Of a DNA stretch of 64,000 bases, positions 33,636 through 42,596 are shown one piece after another. Origin of the DNA: OLB6 sp964525565. Its GTDB lineage: Bacteria > Bacteroidota > Ignavibacteria > Kapaibacteriales > Kapaibacteriaceae. The stretch's first letter is position 1. Every line of letters starts with the position of its first letter. A program made the translations under genes and the position numbers. Below the pieces are notes generated by a model. It saw nothing but the letters and a program-made list of their open reading frames with translations, had not been told where the DNA came from and searched no databases. The stretch is taken from NCBI GenBank assembly GCA_964525565.1, contig CAZGHI010000012.1, positions 1 to 64,000 on the forward strand, in the 5' to 3' direction.

Positions 33636-35360
33636 TTACTCAGGACGGAGGTCTTTGATGCGAACCTGTGGGGTTGCTGTGCCGTTGAATGTATTTTCTT
33701 CAAGCGTGTACACCATGGAAAACACCTTTCCGTGGCTGCACTGATCTATTTTGTGACCCAGATTAAATCCAATAGCGTCAATAGCGAAATTGTTCTGCAA
33801 CGCTCTGAATTTAAGGTGATTGTTTCCAACAATTTTTACACCGTTCGCTGACACAACGTGTTTGGTATAGAACACAGGGCGGTGATTGCTGTAGCCGTAT
33901 GGGGCAAACCGAGAAAGCATTGCAAAGAATTTTGGGCTTAGCTCGTTGAGTTGAAGCTCGGCTTCAACGTGGATTTCCGGTACAATCTCCTGGTTTGCAA
34001 GGAAGTCTTTTGCAATAACGTTCACACGTTTTCTAAGCTCTGGTATGTTTTCAACATGTAGTGACAATCCCGCGGCATTTTTATGACCGCCGAACTCAAT
34101 CATAAGATCTTCGCATGTTTTGAGTGCAGCGTGAATGTCGAAGTTTCGCACAGATCGTGCCGATCCCTTTGCGATACCTTCGATGTTGGTGAGCATAACA
34201 GTAGGTAGGTGAAATCGTTCTACGATACGTGATGCAACAATTCCAATAACGCCGGCATGCCAGTCAGGATTGTGCAGTATCAATGCCCGTTGCGATGGAT
34301 CTAATTTCAGGGATTCCTCGGCAAGGGCGGCTGCAACTTCGAATGTCTCTTCGTCAATGGCACGTCGCATTCGATTATCATGTTCCAGTTGTTGAGCGAT
34401 GCGAAAAGCCGCGATTTCGCTTTCCTGAATCATCATATCTACAGCGCGTCTTGGGTCACCTAAGCGTCCTGCAGCGTTAATACGCGGCGCCAATCCAAAA
34501 ACCACACTGGCATTGGAAATCTGACCCAAGGTTAGTCCTGCACAATCAATCAGTCCCTTTAATCCAGGTCGTGTTTGTTCGTTGATGTGTTTCAGACCAA
34601 AATGGCTCATGATGCGATTCTCGTCGGCCAACGGAGCGATATCTGCTGCCGACGCAATAGCCACTAGGTCCAGATACTGATAAGCAGCCTCCGGATTGCC
34701 ACGCTTTTCACAGAGTGCATGAATAAGCTTAAAAACAACACCGCACGCCGCCAGATCCTTGAACGGGTATTGGCATCCCGGCTTTATCGGATCTAAAATC
34801 GCAAGAGCAGCGGGGAGTTGCTCGGCCGCTTGGTGGTGATCACAAATGATTACATCAATACCAAGCTCGCGAGCATAATCCACGGTTTTCCATGCCGTAA
34901 CACCCACATCAACCGTGATGATAACTTTCGCGCCAAAATCGCGAGCCAGATCTACGCTTCTGGGCATGAAACCAAACCCCTCATCCATACGGTTAGGGAT
35001 GTGGTATTCGGCAATAGCACCAAGACTTCGCAAATAGTGCAGGATAATTGCCGTACTTGATGTTCCGTCCACATCGTAGTCGCCATGGATCCAAATTGGC
35101 TCCTTCGCCTCAAGTGCGTCTTCGATCCTTTGGACTGCCTCTTTCATACCATCCATTAGCCATGGAGAATGAAGTCGTAACAGGTCAGGCTCGAAGAACG
35201 TATTGACGTCTTCTACTGTAGAAATTCCGCGCCCCACCAGTACTTTGGCAATAGGCACAGGAATTTCGAGGGTTGAAGTTAGGTTTTGGACGGCATGTTC
35301 ATCAAGGTTTTCCTGAAATATCCACCGATAGTTCAACGGTTTCCTAGTAACTTGAAACAA
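33636..35360 (-). CDS. recJ: Single-stranded-DNA-specific exonuclease RecJ
   Basis: A 574-residue 5'-3' single-strand exonuclease of the DHH superfamily. Motifs run in order: IHGDYDVDGTSSTAIILHYL (motif I), TVDVGVTAWKTVDYAR, the namesake IICDHHQAAEQLP, then GVVFKLIHAL and the DHHA1 domain ending in EFGGHKNAAGLSLHVENI. The C-terminal OB-like part follows. The first codon is a TTG (35358-35360), with TAATTTTG seven bases upstream and TTGACA 20 bases further; an ATG start giving the conserved N-terminus is not available. It heads a minus-strand repair run with the nuclease-helicase, yebC and ruvC. Confidence 0.93.
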   Translation of the reverse strand: MFQVTRKPLNYRWIFQENLDEHAVQNLTSTLEIPVPIAKVLVGRGISTVEDVNTFFEPDLLRLHSPWLMDGMKEAVQRIEDALEAKEPIWIHGDYDVDGTSSTAIILHYLRSLGAIAEYHIPNRMDEGFGFMPRSVDLARDFGAKVIITVDVGVTAWKTVDYARELGIDVIICDHHQAAEQLPAALAILDPIKPGCQYPFKDLAACGVVFKLIHALCEKRGNPEAAYQYLDLVAIASAADIAPLADENRIMSHFGLKHINEQTRPGLKGLIDCAGLTLGQISNASVVFGLAPRINAAGRLGDPRRAVDMMIQESEIAAFRIAQQLEHDNRMRRAIDEETFEVAAALAEESLKLDPSQRALILHNPDWHAGVIGIVASRIVERFHLPTVMLTNIEGIAKGSARSVRNFDIHAALKTCEDLMIEFGGHKNAAGLSLHVENIPELRKRVNVIAKDFLANQEIVPEIHVEAELQLNELSPKFFAMLSRFAPYGYSNHRPVFYTKHVVSANGVKIVGNNHLKFRALQNNFAIDAIGFNLGHKIDQCSHGKVFSMVYTLEENTFNGTATPQVRIKDLRPE

Positions 35361-35367
35361 CTTACAG

Positions 35368-35398
35368 CAAAATTACTGCGAATACTCACAACTGTCAA
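35368..35398 (-). promoter_or_regulatory. Promoter of recJ
   Basis: On the minus strand TTG (35398-35396, within TTGACA), 20 bases, then TAATTTTG (35375-35368). The spacing matches the operon promoter at 18480-18511. The TTG start codon of recJ comes seven bases later, so the transcript would be near-leaderless. Confidence 0.55.
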
Positions 35399-35411
35399 CC
35401 TTTATTCACAC

Positions 35412-36488
35412 TTGCGAAATCACTCTTTATCCGATGATGATGCGAACGAGTCTGTAAGAGCACGCAAGCATCGGCGTATTCCGACAACACGAACTAAGAT
35501 CAAGCACGGCAAAACGCTGCCGGATGGTGCCCGTTCCGGAATTGTTGTTACTGCTATAGGTCCGCACTGGTTAGTATCCCAACCAGACAAGCAACATGAT
35601 GAATCCGAGGAATCGTTTGTAATCTGCACTGTGAGCGGCACGGTTGATGCTCCTGCGGGGCGCACACTAATTGCCGTTGGGGATAACGTTTGGTTTACAA
35701 TGTCCGGCACCTCTAGTGAAGTTAATGGCATTCGATATCCCGAGGGTGTTATCGTTCGCGTAGGCGTTAGGCGCACCCTGCTATCGAGGAAAGCAGCAGG
35801 AAAAGTGAAGCGAGAGCAAGTACTTGTTGCAAATGTGGACAGACTTGGTATTGTAATCGCAGCAGCGCAGCCTGATTACCATCGACGGTTAATTGATCGG
35901 TATTTGATTGCTGCCGATAAAGGTGATCTTCAACCATTTCTGATTGTGAACAAACTTGATCTGGTAGGTGGAGAATTATTGACTGCAATCTTAGAAGACC
36001 TGAGCGTGTATTCTGATGTGCTTGGGCTGCATGTTTTTTTTGTGAGTGGAAAAACAAAACATGGATTAAAGGAGCTTTCCGATTACTTAGTTGGTTATAC
36101 GACATTATTTGCTGGACAGAGCGGAGTTGGAAAGAGTTCTCTCATAAATGCATTAACCGACTTGCGATTGCGTGTGGGGGATATTTCTGCTGCATATCAA
36201 AAGGGCAAGCACACCACTACCTCTGCTATTGTTGTTCCCATGCGTGGTGGTGGTTTTCTTGTGGATAGCCCGGGAATTCGTGAGTTTGCTCTTTGGGAGT
36301 TAGGATTGGAGGAACTGCCCTTTTACTTCCAAGAATTCACTCCATATATTGAGGACTGCCGATTCACTATGTGTACCCATACGCATGAACCCGGCTGCGC
36401 CGTAAAGCAGGCCGTGGAGTCTGGAGAGATTGAAGAAGGACGGTACATTTCATACGTACTTCTTCGCGAGGAGATCTCACAGAGCTAG
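35412..36488 (+). CDS. rsgA: Ribosome small-subunit-dependent GTPase RsgA
   Basis: About 358 residues. A circularly permuted GTPase that helps late 30S maturation. The order is G4 (VNKLD), then G1 GQSGVGKSSLIN, G2 region KGKHTTTSAIV and G3 VDSPGIREF, i.e. the permuted layout. The C-terminal zinc knuckle is CRFTMCTHTHEPGC. An OB domain lies in front (GARSGIVVTAIGPHWLVSQP). The N-terminus is basic (RARKHRRIPTTRTKIKHGK), as in other RsgA. The start is uncertain: TTG 35412 is my choice; ATG 35286 would overlap recJ by 75 bases and add an unconserved leader. It is divergent from recJ. Confidence 0.92.
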   Translation: MRNHSLSDDDANESVRARKHRRIPTTRTKIKHGKTLPDGARSGIVVTAIGPHWLVSQPDKQHDESEESFVICTVSGTVDAPAGRTLIAVGDNVWFTMSGTSSEVNGIRYPEGVIVRVGVRRTLLSRKAAGKVKREQVLVANVDRLGIVIAAAQPDYHRRLIDRYLIAADKGDLQPFLIVNKLDLVGGELLTAILEDLSVYSDVLGLHVFFVSGKTKHGLKELSDYLVGYTTLFAGQSGVGKSSLINALTDLRLRVGDISAAYQKGKHTTTSAIVVPMRGGGFLVDSPGIREFALWELGLEELPFYFQEFTPYIEDCRFTMCTHTHEPGCAVKQAVESGEIEEGRYISYVLLREEISQS

Positions 36489-36496
36489 CAGGTGGT

Positions 36497-36504
36497 TATA
36501 TTTG
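36497..36504 (+). promoter_or_regulatory. Candidate -7 element of the tRNA-Ser / tRNA-Leu unit
   Basis: TATATTTG lies 27 bases before the 5' end of tRNA-Ser and fits TAnnTTTG. Confidence 0.45.
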
Positions 36505-36531
36505 AGGTTTCTTTCCACTATATCACGCCTT

Positions 36532-36618
36532 GGAGAGGTGCGAGAGTGGTTGAATCGGGCGGTCTCGAAAACCGTTATAGGAGCAATCCTATCGAGGGTT
36601 CGAATCCCTCCCTCTCCG
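36532..36618 (+). tRNA. tRNA-Ser (CGA)
   Basis: 87 bases. The acceptor stem is GGAGAGG / CCTCTCC, the anticodon stem GCGGT / ACCGT with loop CTCGAAA (anticodon CGA), the class II variable arm TATAGGAGCAATCCTATC, and the T arm GAGGG TTCGAAT CCCTC. CCA is not encoded. Confidence 0.95.
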
Positions 36619-36624
36619 CTCGAA

Positions 36625-36708
36625 GGGCGAGTGCTGAAATTGGCAGACAGGCGGGTCTCAGAAGCCCGTGTCGGTTCCGACGTGTGGGTTCAAGTCCCAC
36701 CTCGCCCA
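36625..36708 (+). tRNA. tRNA-Leu (CAG)
   Basis: 84 bases. The acceptor stem is GGGCGAG / CTCGCCC, the anticodon stem CGGGT / GCCCG with loop CTCAGAA (anticodon CAG), a long variable arm, and T arm GTGGG TTCAAGT CCCAC. The discriminator is A. CCA is not encoded. It lies six bases after tRNA-Ser, with the PPK2 gene 16 bases downstream. Confidence 0.95.
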
Positions 36709-36724
36709 CATAAAGAGCACCATC

Positions 36725-37642
36725 ATGATGAACGATCTCCGGTGGCGAGCAGAGCTACGAAAGGTATTTTGGGATGAGATCCGGTCTCTACGCGTCAATG
36801 ACGGTGAACGGGTATTGTTAAGAGAGAGACCAACGAAGTATGAGGGGCAGGTCTTAAACAAATCACGAGCAAAGGAACTTTTAGCGTGGGGTGTTCAGCA
36901 GTTGGCAGAATTGCACGATGTACTCTACGCTCATAACCAACATAGTCTGCTGATATGTTTACAAGGGATGGATGCAGCAGGAAAGGATGGAACTATACGC
37001 CATATCATGAGTGGACTCAACCCACAGGGCGTAAAGGTAGTATCATTCAAATCTCCATCAGCCGAAGAGTTAGATCATGATTTTTTGTGGAGGCATTATA
37101 AGGCACTTCCTTCACGCGGAACGATTGGCATTTTTAACCGTTCGCACTACGAAAACGTGCTCATCAGTAGAGTTCACCCTGAGCTGGTTATGCGTGAACA
37201 CCTTCCGGGAATAGTATCAGTGGACGATATTGATGACGCATTCTGGCAGAAACGGTACAGTGCTATTCATGCATTCGAGTCAATTGTTTACACTGGCGGA
37301 ACAATCATCCTAAAGTTTTTTCTACACCTCAGTAAGGATGAGCAGAGAAAGCGTCTGTTGGAGAGAATAGACGATCCAACCAAGAACTGGAAATTTAGTA
37401 ATGCCGATTTACGGGAACGCGATTACTGGGATAGTTACCAGCGGGCATACGAGGAAGTTTTGTCTATAACATCAACAAAAATTGCACCGTGGTATATTAT
37501 TCCTGCTGATGATAAATGGTATGCCCGCGTGGCAGTAGCTGCCATTGTTTTCGATCATATTCGTTCCCTGAAATTGGATTATCCAACAGTGTCTGCCGAA
37601 CAAAAAGAAGCGCTCTTGGAAGCGCGCTTGAAGTTATTATAA
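36725..37642 (+). CDS. Polyphosphate kinase 2 family protein
   Basis: A 305-residue PPK2 enzyme, which phosphorylates nucleoside mono- or diphosphates from polyphosphate. Walker A is CLQGMDAAGKDGTIRHIMSG, the Walker B area IFNRSHYENVLISRVHPELV, and the lid module DDPTKNWKFSNADLRERDYW. The single-domain length fits class I or III PPK2 (NDP- or NMP/NDP-phosphorylating); the class cannot be fixed by eye. ATG 36725 or 36728 is the start; the upstream frame runs through tRNA-Leu. The esterase gene follows after 21 bases. The protein is cytosolic and links polyphosphate to ATP/GTP supply. Confidence 0.93.
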   Translation: MMNDLRWRAELRKVFWDEIRSLRVNDGERVLLRERPTKYEGQVLNKSRAKELLAWGVQQLAELHDVLYAHNQHSLLICLQGMDAAGKDGTIRHIMSGLNPQGVKVVSFKSPSAEELDHDFLWRHYKALPSRGTIGIFNRSHYENVLISRVHPELVMREHLPGIVSVDDIDDAFWQKRYSAIHAFESIVYTGGTIILKFFLHLSKDEQRKRLLERIDDPTKNWKFSNADLRERDYWDSYQRAYEEVLSITSTKIAPWYIIPADDKWYARVAVAAIVFDHIRSLKLDYPTVSAEQKEALLEARLKLL

Positions 37643-37663
37643 GCTTCTGCGAAGAATGTTCAT

Positions 37664-38686
37664 ATGAGTCTGCGCCAACTGCTTGTCTGGTTCCTTGTTT
37701 GGAGTACAACTGCCAATTACGGTATTACAATATCTGCCCAACTTACAGACGAGTTCCTCCAGAGAAAGGATAGAAGAACACTGCGGGAAAGAGCTGATGA
37801 AGCCTTTTATTCGGGCAAGAACGACTCACTAGCCACAAAACTGTACGAGCAGTGGCTTCATGCGGTGCCAAATGATACCGTTGCATTAAGCAGACTGCTT
37901 ATGGTATATAATCGCAATGGCAAGGTTGCAGAAGTTGCACGCGTGCAAAACATGGATAAAAAGGCGAAGGTTGGAGATCCCCGCATAGAGGGTGTGTACA
38001 CTTTGCAGGTTCGCATGGGCCATTATAAAGTGCTTCTTCCAAAAGTTATCAAGCCCGGGCGTCGCTACCCTGTAGTTCTGGTTCTCCATGGCAATGGCCA
38101 AAACGAAGAGACGCTGATAGATTGGGTGAAATCAATGAGTTTAGACTCCGTCCTCTTCGTGTTTCCTCAGGCTCCATATGTTAAGCTTCCTGAGGTACTC
38201 GCAACGCATCGTATTGCGTATTCAGCATCGGACAATGGCATTTCATTTCCGGATTCGATCTTGCCAGCAGTTATCGATGCTTCAGCAGCATGGTATCACG
38301 ATGTCTTAACAGATGCGAAGTCGAGATATCCCGTCTCGGCAGTGAAACCAATTGTGCTGGGATTTAGTCAGGGCGGTTTTTATAGCTATGTAGTCTCAAC
38401 GATGTACCCGCAAACGTTTCAAGGGGTTGTCTCTATCTGCGCAAGTATGTATGCGCAGGGTAATATTGTACCGAAGCTTGGAGAACTTGCCCGTTATGGC
38501 GTTGAAGTGCTCCTTACCCACGGCGCAAAGGATCAGGTAGTTCCGTTGCAAACAGCAGAGCTGATGGTGTCACAACTTCAGCGTTCGGGCGTCAAGCATA
38601 CATTCGTGCCCTTTGATGGTGGTCACTGGCCTAATGCTGCCGTTACGTCCACCATTCGAGACTGGTTGTCTTTCAGATTACATTAA
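37664..38686 (+). CDS. Secreted alpha/beta hydrolase (phospholipase/carboxylesterase type)
   Basis: A 340-residue exported protein. The signal peptide covers roughly residues 1-25 (SLRQLLVWFLVWSTTANYG). A helical region of about 80 residues with TPR-like character follows (TKLYEQWLHAVPNDTVALSR). The hydrolase domain has YPVVLVLHGNGQNEETLID, the nucleophile elbow GFSQGGFYSY, Asp in THGAKDQVVPLQTA and His in PFDGGHWPNAAV, which completes a Ser-Asp-His triad. It acts in the periplasm or outside; the substrate is unknown. It ends 14 bases before the first arylsulfotransferase-like gene, so the two may be co-expressed. Confidence 0.85.
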   Translation: MSLRQLLVWFLVWSTTANYGITISAQLTDEFLQRKDRRTLRERADEAFYSGKNDSLATKLYEQWLHAVPNDTVALSRLLMVYNRNGKVAEVARVQNMDKKAKVGDPRIEGVYTLQVRMGHYKVLLPKVIKPGRRYPVVLVLHGNGQNEETLIDWVKSMSLDSVLFVFPQAPYVKLPEVLATHRIAYSASDNGISFPDSILPAVIDASAAWYHDVLTDAKSRYPVSAVKPIVLGFSQGGFYSYVVSTMYPQTFQGVVSICASMYAQGNIVPKLGELARYGVEVLLTHGAKDQVVPLQTAELMVSQLQRSGVKHTFVPFDGGHWPNAAVTSTIRDWLSFRLH

Positions 38687-38700
38687 ACAAGACTCTTGTG

Positions 38701-40370
38701 ATGAAATACACATGTACCCTCTTAGCAACTTTGTTCTTTTTCACTGTTATTGTAAATGCCCAGCAGGAGAGAACTGTTGGGTTAATAAAAAGTGACTCTC
38801 TAGCCTTTGAGGGATATACGTTATTGGCTCCAATGTATGGGAAAAACACGTATTTGATTGACATGTGTGGGACAGTTGTTCACGAGTGGACAAGCGATTA
38901 CTTTCCTGGTCATACCACGAGGCTTTTGCCTAATGGGAATCTGTTGAGAATGGTTGACACACGGAAAACAACAATCGGTGCCGCAGGAGGCGGTGGTATT
39001 GAAATTCGGTCGTGGGATGGAGAACTAGTGTGGTTTTGGGAGTACGGAGGCGATACTGCCTCAACCCATCACGGTATTTGGGTGATGCCCAATGGAAACT
39101 TTCTTGTGAATTGTTACCATGTTATACCTGGTGAAGATGTTATTGCAGCGGGACGCGATACATCTATGGTTAGCGATGTAATGTGGAGTGACAAGATCAT
39201 TGAAGTTCGGCCAACCGGGTTACATACTGCCGAAGTCGTCTGGGAATGGCGGGCATTTGACCACTTAATCCAAGGTCTCGACTCAACAAAACCTAACTAT
39301 GGATTGCNNNNNNNNNNGATAACCCAGGGAGAATTGCTGCAAACTATCCTCAAAGAACCGGACCACTGCGAAAGTCTAGAGATTGGTTCCATTTTAATTC
39401 AGTTGCCTATAATGCTGAGTTAGATCAGATCGTAGTGTCGGTACTGTATTTCGATGAGTTGTGGGTTATTGATCATAGTACTACCAGCCAAGAGGCGGCG
39501 ACATCTTCCGGTGGTAGATCGGGTCGTGGCGGCGACATCTTGTATCGTTGGGGGAATCCCGCTGCCTATGGACGGGGTACCAGCAACGATCGGAAGTTTT
39601 TTGGCCAACATGATCCACAATGGATTCCGGAAGGGTATGAGGAGGCGGGCAGAATGCTCGTTTTTAACAATGGTAATCAAAGGTTCGGGTCGCAGTACTC
39701 CTCGATAGAAACATATGATTTACCACTCCTTCCGGATGGCACGTATAGATTAGAGCAAAACAAACCCTACGAACCAGCCGACTATTCATGGATATATAAA
39801 CAGACTGATGGTCCACTGTTTTTTAGTCCAATCATATCAGGCGCTGAGAGACTGGCAAATGGGAATACCTTCATCTGCGAAGGAACAAAAGGTAGGCTCT
39901 TCGAGGTTGATCGCGATGGTGTAGTCCGATGGGAATACGTGAATCCTATCATGCGGGATAGCGTCGTTCCGCAAGGTACTGTTCCTACCAATAATCTCGT
40001 ATTTAAAGCATACCGCTACGGTAAAGATTACCCAGCCTTTGCAGGCAAAGAATTACGGTCTCGTGGTCTGTTAGAGAGAAACCCTACCTTATATCCGTGC
40101 GTTTGGGGTACTGTATCCAGCGTACATACAGATGGCGAGAATGCTAGTGAAGTTCCGAATCTGTATCCCAATCCGTTCTATGACATTTTAACGGTGTCGC
40201 ACCCCGATTTGTCAGGCACAGTGATGCTCGTTGATGCTCTTGGACGTGTTGTCCTTCGGGCGACGGCGCAAAACAACCGTGTGGATTTCCACACCAGCTT
40301 GATTCCCAATGGTTTGTACCACATCACAACTGAGCGCGGATCAATTGGTACCGCTGTAAAAGCGTTTTAA
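38701..40370 (+). CDS. Arylsulfotransferase-like secreted protein 1 with T9SS tail
   Basis: About 556 residues, with an N gap at 39308-39317. The signal peptide is YTCTLLATLFFFTVIVNAQQ. The domain resembles the ASST arylsulfotransferase family: a beta-propeller with GYTLLAPMYGKNTYLIDMCG, the His-rich blade TASTHHGIWVMPNGNFLVNC and, beyond the gap, RDWFHFNSVAYNAELDQIVV and LWVIDHSTTSQEAA. The upstream and downstream pieces are in different frames only because the 10-N gap is a placeholder. Residues from about VPNLYPNPFYDILTV to the end are a T9SS sorting domain. ASST enzymes move sulfate between phenolic compounds; whether this copy is catalytic is unknown. It is the first of three paralogues. 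Confidence 0.83.
39308..39317. other. Assembly gap (10 N) in arylsulfotransferase-like gene 1
   Basis: Ten N break the frame. Translation resumes as DNPGRIAANYPQ from 39318, which aligns with NNPHRIDVNYHT of the second paralogue. Confidence 0.99.
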
Positions 40371-40804
40371 TGAAGTATCTAAGACATGGTATTCGCGTGA
40401 TCAAGTGTGCTGAGATCAACTACAATCTCAGTGGTTGTGAACGAACAGTTTTCGTACCAGCCTTGATACAGTGCATGCTGTGTTCTTTCGGTTAGCCAAT
40501 TCTCTAAAGTTGTGCACATTCATTTGATTGTGTTTTGCTTACCGTACTTGCTCGACCCTTGAATTGACGTGATAAACACCTGATAAGCAAACAGTTCGGT
40601 ACTGCTTCACACGTGACAGGTTGTACACGGAATTGAATTGTTCTCTGTGTGCTGTTGTGAAAGACCAGCGTAACAGTCACGGTTGCTGATAAAATGGGTA
40701 GGACAATGCTCTGGCAGTAACCAAATTCTATTTCGTCTGTTATATACACACCCCCCCCCAATTATCTCTCTGTAGTTACCCATCATTCAAACGAAGTAAT
40801 AATC
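40371..40804. other. Non-coding 434-base space with C9 tract
   Basis: No convincing gene. It holds a small hairpin CTGAGAT (40410-40416) / ATCTCAG (40425-40431) without a T run, and a C9 run (40751-40759) right after TTATATACACA. It probably contains the promoter of the second arylsulfotransferase-like gene, but I see no TAnnTTTG element. Confidence 0.6.
40751..40759. repeat. C9 homopolymer upstream of arylsulfotransferase-like gene 2
   Basis: Nine C lie 45 bases before the ATG at 40805, directly after an AT-rich TATATA segment that could be a promoter core. Confidence 0.9.
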
Positions 40805-42460
40805 ATGTTTAAGACAATCCTTTCTGTCATGGTAGGAATATGCTCATATGTCAGCCTTACTGCTCAATTGTCAGTTGGTCTAACCTTGTACTCTGAAGAG
40901 GCGATGAGCGCCTACACGTTGGTTGCCCCGATGAACTCATTAAAAACTTATCTGATAAACAACTGCGGTGAAGTTGTGCATGAATGGCAAAGCGAATACA
41001 ATCCCGGATTTGGAGTTCACTTTCTTCCAGATGGTAAACTATTGCGCACGTTGCGATTGGCATCATCGCCGGTACTACATGGTAGTGGCGGGGGAATTGA
41101 GATTCGAGACTGGAACAACAATTTAATATGGAGTTACATCATATCTGACTCCACTCGCACAATGCATCACGACGTGAAAATGATGCCCAACGGAAACATT
41201 CTTGTTTTGGTTGCAGAAAGTACTCCTATGCAAGAAGCTTACCAAATGGGTCGAGACTCTACGAAGCTATTTGCCGACCTGTGGTCTGATGCAATTTACG
41301 AACTTAGGCCCTTTGGGGAAGACCAAGCTGAGATTGTTTGGGAATGGCGCGCATGGGACCATATTATTCAGGACAAAGATCCAGGCATCCCTAACTATGG
41401 GATCATTGCAAATAACCCACACCGCATTGATGTAAACTATCATACAAACGTACCAGGTGTGTTTTACAAAGATTGGACCCATGCCAACCATGTTGATTAC
41501 AATCCTGTGACAGATCAAATTCTGTTAAGTGTTCGAAACTTTAACGAAGTCTGGATTATTGACCACAGTACGGGTACGCAAGAGGCTAAAGGGTCAACAG
41601 GTGGAAGGTGGGGCAAAGGCGGCGATTTATTGTACCGCTGGGGAAACCCAATGGCTTATGGACAGGGCACAATAGAGGACCGACGTTTTTTTGCTCAGCA
41701 CGACGCACATTGGATTCCAGAGGGAAAACCCTTTGCTGGCCAGATAATGGTCTTCAACAATGGAGTAATGCGTCCAGATGGTTCATATGCAACTGCGGAT
41801 GTGATCAAACCTGTGGTGGATGACAACGGAGATTATGTGCTACTGGAGAATGGTCGCTTCGGTCCGCAGGAACAGACATTTATTTTACGTGGAAATCCGC
41901 CTACATCATTGTCAAGCACAGTATATTCTTCCGCGGAGTTCATCGAAAATGGCAATATTCTTTTTGTTGAGGGAGTTAAAGGGATTATTTCCGAGATCAC
42001 ACAGGAAGGTAACGTTGTCTGGCAGTATATTAACCCGATTGGTTTGCTTGGCCCAACAAAACAGGGAACTGCACCACATCTGAACAACGTGTTCTCAGCT
42101 CAACGCATACCGATATCTTCACCTGCCTTGAAAAACAAGTTGCTATCACCATATGGTCCACTAGAAATAGACCCTGTAGATATTGGATGTAGCATAGAAA
42201 TGTGGCCAACAACTGTAGGGGAAAGAGATATTGAACGTACGGATCTGAACGCCTTTCCCAACCCATTTGTAAATGCTCTTACGCTGAATGGTACAGGTGC
42301 CACTGATTACATAACCGTTACCAATGCGTTTGGAAACACTGTTGCCGAAGGCACCCTCGTGGATGGCAAACTCCAGTTGAACTTGACATCCCTCCCATCC
42401 GGGGTTTACTATGTATTGTCAGCTTCTGGCGCAACCATTCCTGTAATAAAGGTTCAGTAG
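40805..42460 (+). CDS. Arylsulfotransferase-like secreted protein 2 with T9SS tail
   Basis: 551 residues, intact. The signal peptide is MFKTILSVMVGICSYVSLTA. The ASST-like propeller has AYTLVAPMNSLKTYLINNCG, RTMHHDVKMMPNGNILVL, IVWEWRAWDHIIQDKD and EVWIIDHSTGTQEAK, each matching the neighbours at 38.7 and 45.4 kb. QHDAHWIPEGKPFAGQIMVF is another shared blade. The C-terminal T9SS domain starts at about LNAFPNPFVNALTLNG and ends SGVYYVLSASGATIPVIKVQ. It is predicted to be exported by Sec, then across the outer membrane by T9SS. It sits alone after a 434-base spacer with a C9 tract that might tune its expression. Confidence 0.88.
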   Translation: MFKTILSVMVGICSYVSLTAQLSVGLTLYSEEAMSAYTLVAPMNSLKTYLINNCGEVVHEWQSEYNPGFGVHFLPDGKLLRTLRLASSPVLHGSGGGIEIRDWNNNLIWSYIISDSTRTMHHDVKMMPNGNILVLVAESTPMQEAYQMGRDSTKLFADLWSDAIYELRPFGEDQAEIVWEWRAWDHIIQDKDPGIPNYGIIANNPHRIDVNYHTNVPGVFYKDWTHANHVDYNPVTDQILLSVRNFNEVWIIDHSTGTQEAKGSTGGRWGKGGDLLYRWGNPMAYGQGTIEDRRFFAQHDAHWIPEGKPFAGQIMVFNNGVMRPDGSYATADVIKPVVDDNGDYVLLENGRFGPQEQTFILRGNPPTSLSSTVYSSAEFIENGNILFVEGVKGIISEITQEGNVVWQYINPIGLLGPTKQGTAPHLNNVFSAQRIPISSPALKNKLLSPYGPLEIDPVDIGCSIEMWPTTVGERDIERTDLNAFPNPFVNALTLNGTGATDYITVTNAFGNTVAEGTLVDGKLQLNLTSLPSGVYYVLSASGATIPVIKVQ

Positions 42461-42531
42461 CACGCCATTCCGTCAATAAAATCAGGCTGTTGACTAGGGG
42501 GTTTGTTCGCCAGCTCGGTGCGCCATCGGCG

Positions 42532-42539
42532 TATATTTG
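42532..42539 (+). promoter_or_regulatory. Candidate -7 element of nuoD
   Basis: TATATTTG fits TAnnTTTG, 57 bases before the nuoD ATG. No -33 element at the expected spacing. Confidence 0.4.
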
Positions 42540-42596
42540 AGCAACCGTATGAGGTGATCGTACGGGTTTTCATCAGCCAAGCAAGGAACATTGAGC

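Noticed and set aside
35286..35411. ATG 35286 as the RsgA start
   Set aside because: It would overlap the divergent recJ gene and its promoter by 75 bases and add an unconserved hydrophobic leader.
40504..40761. 85-codon minus-strand frame in the spacer before the second arylsulfotransferase-like gene
   Set aside because: It starts inside the C9 tract, has no ribosome-binding site, no family resemblance and unnatural composition; the space is better read as non-coding.
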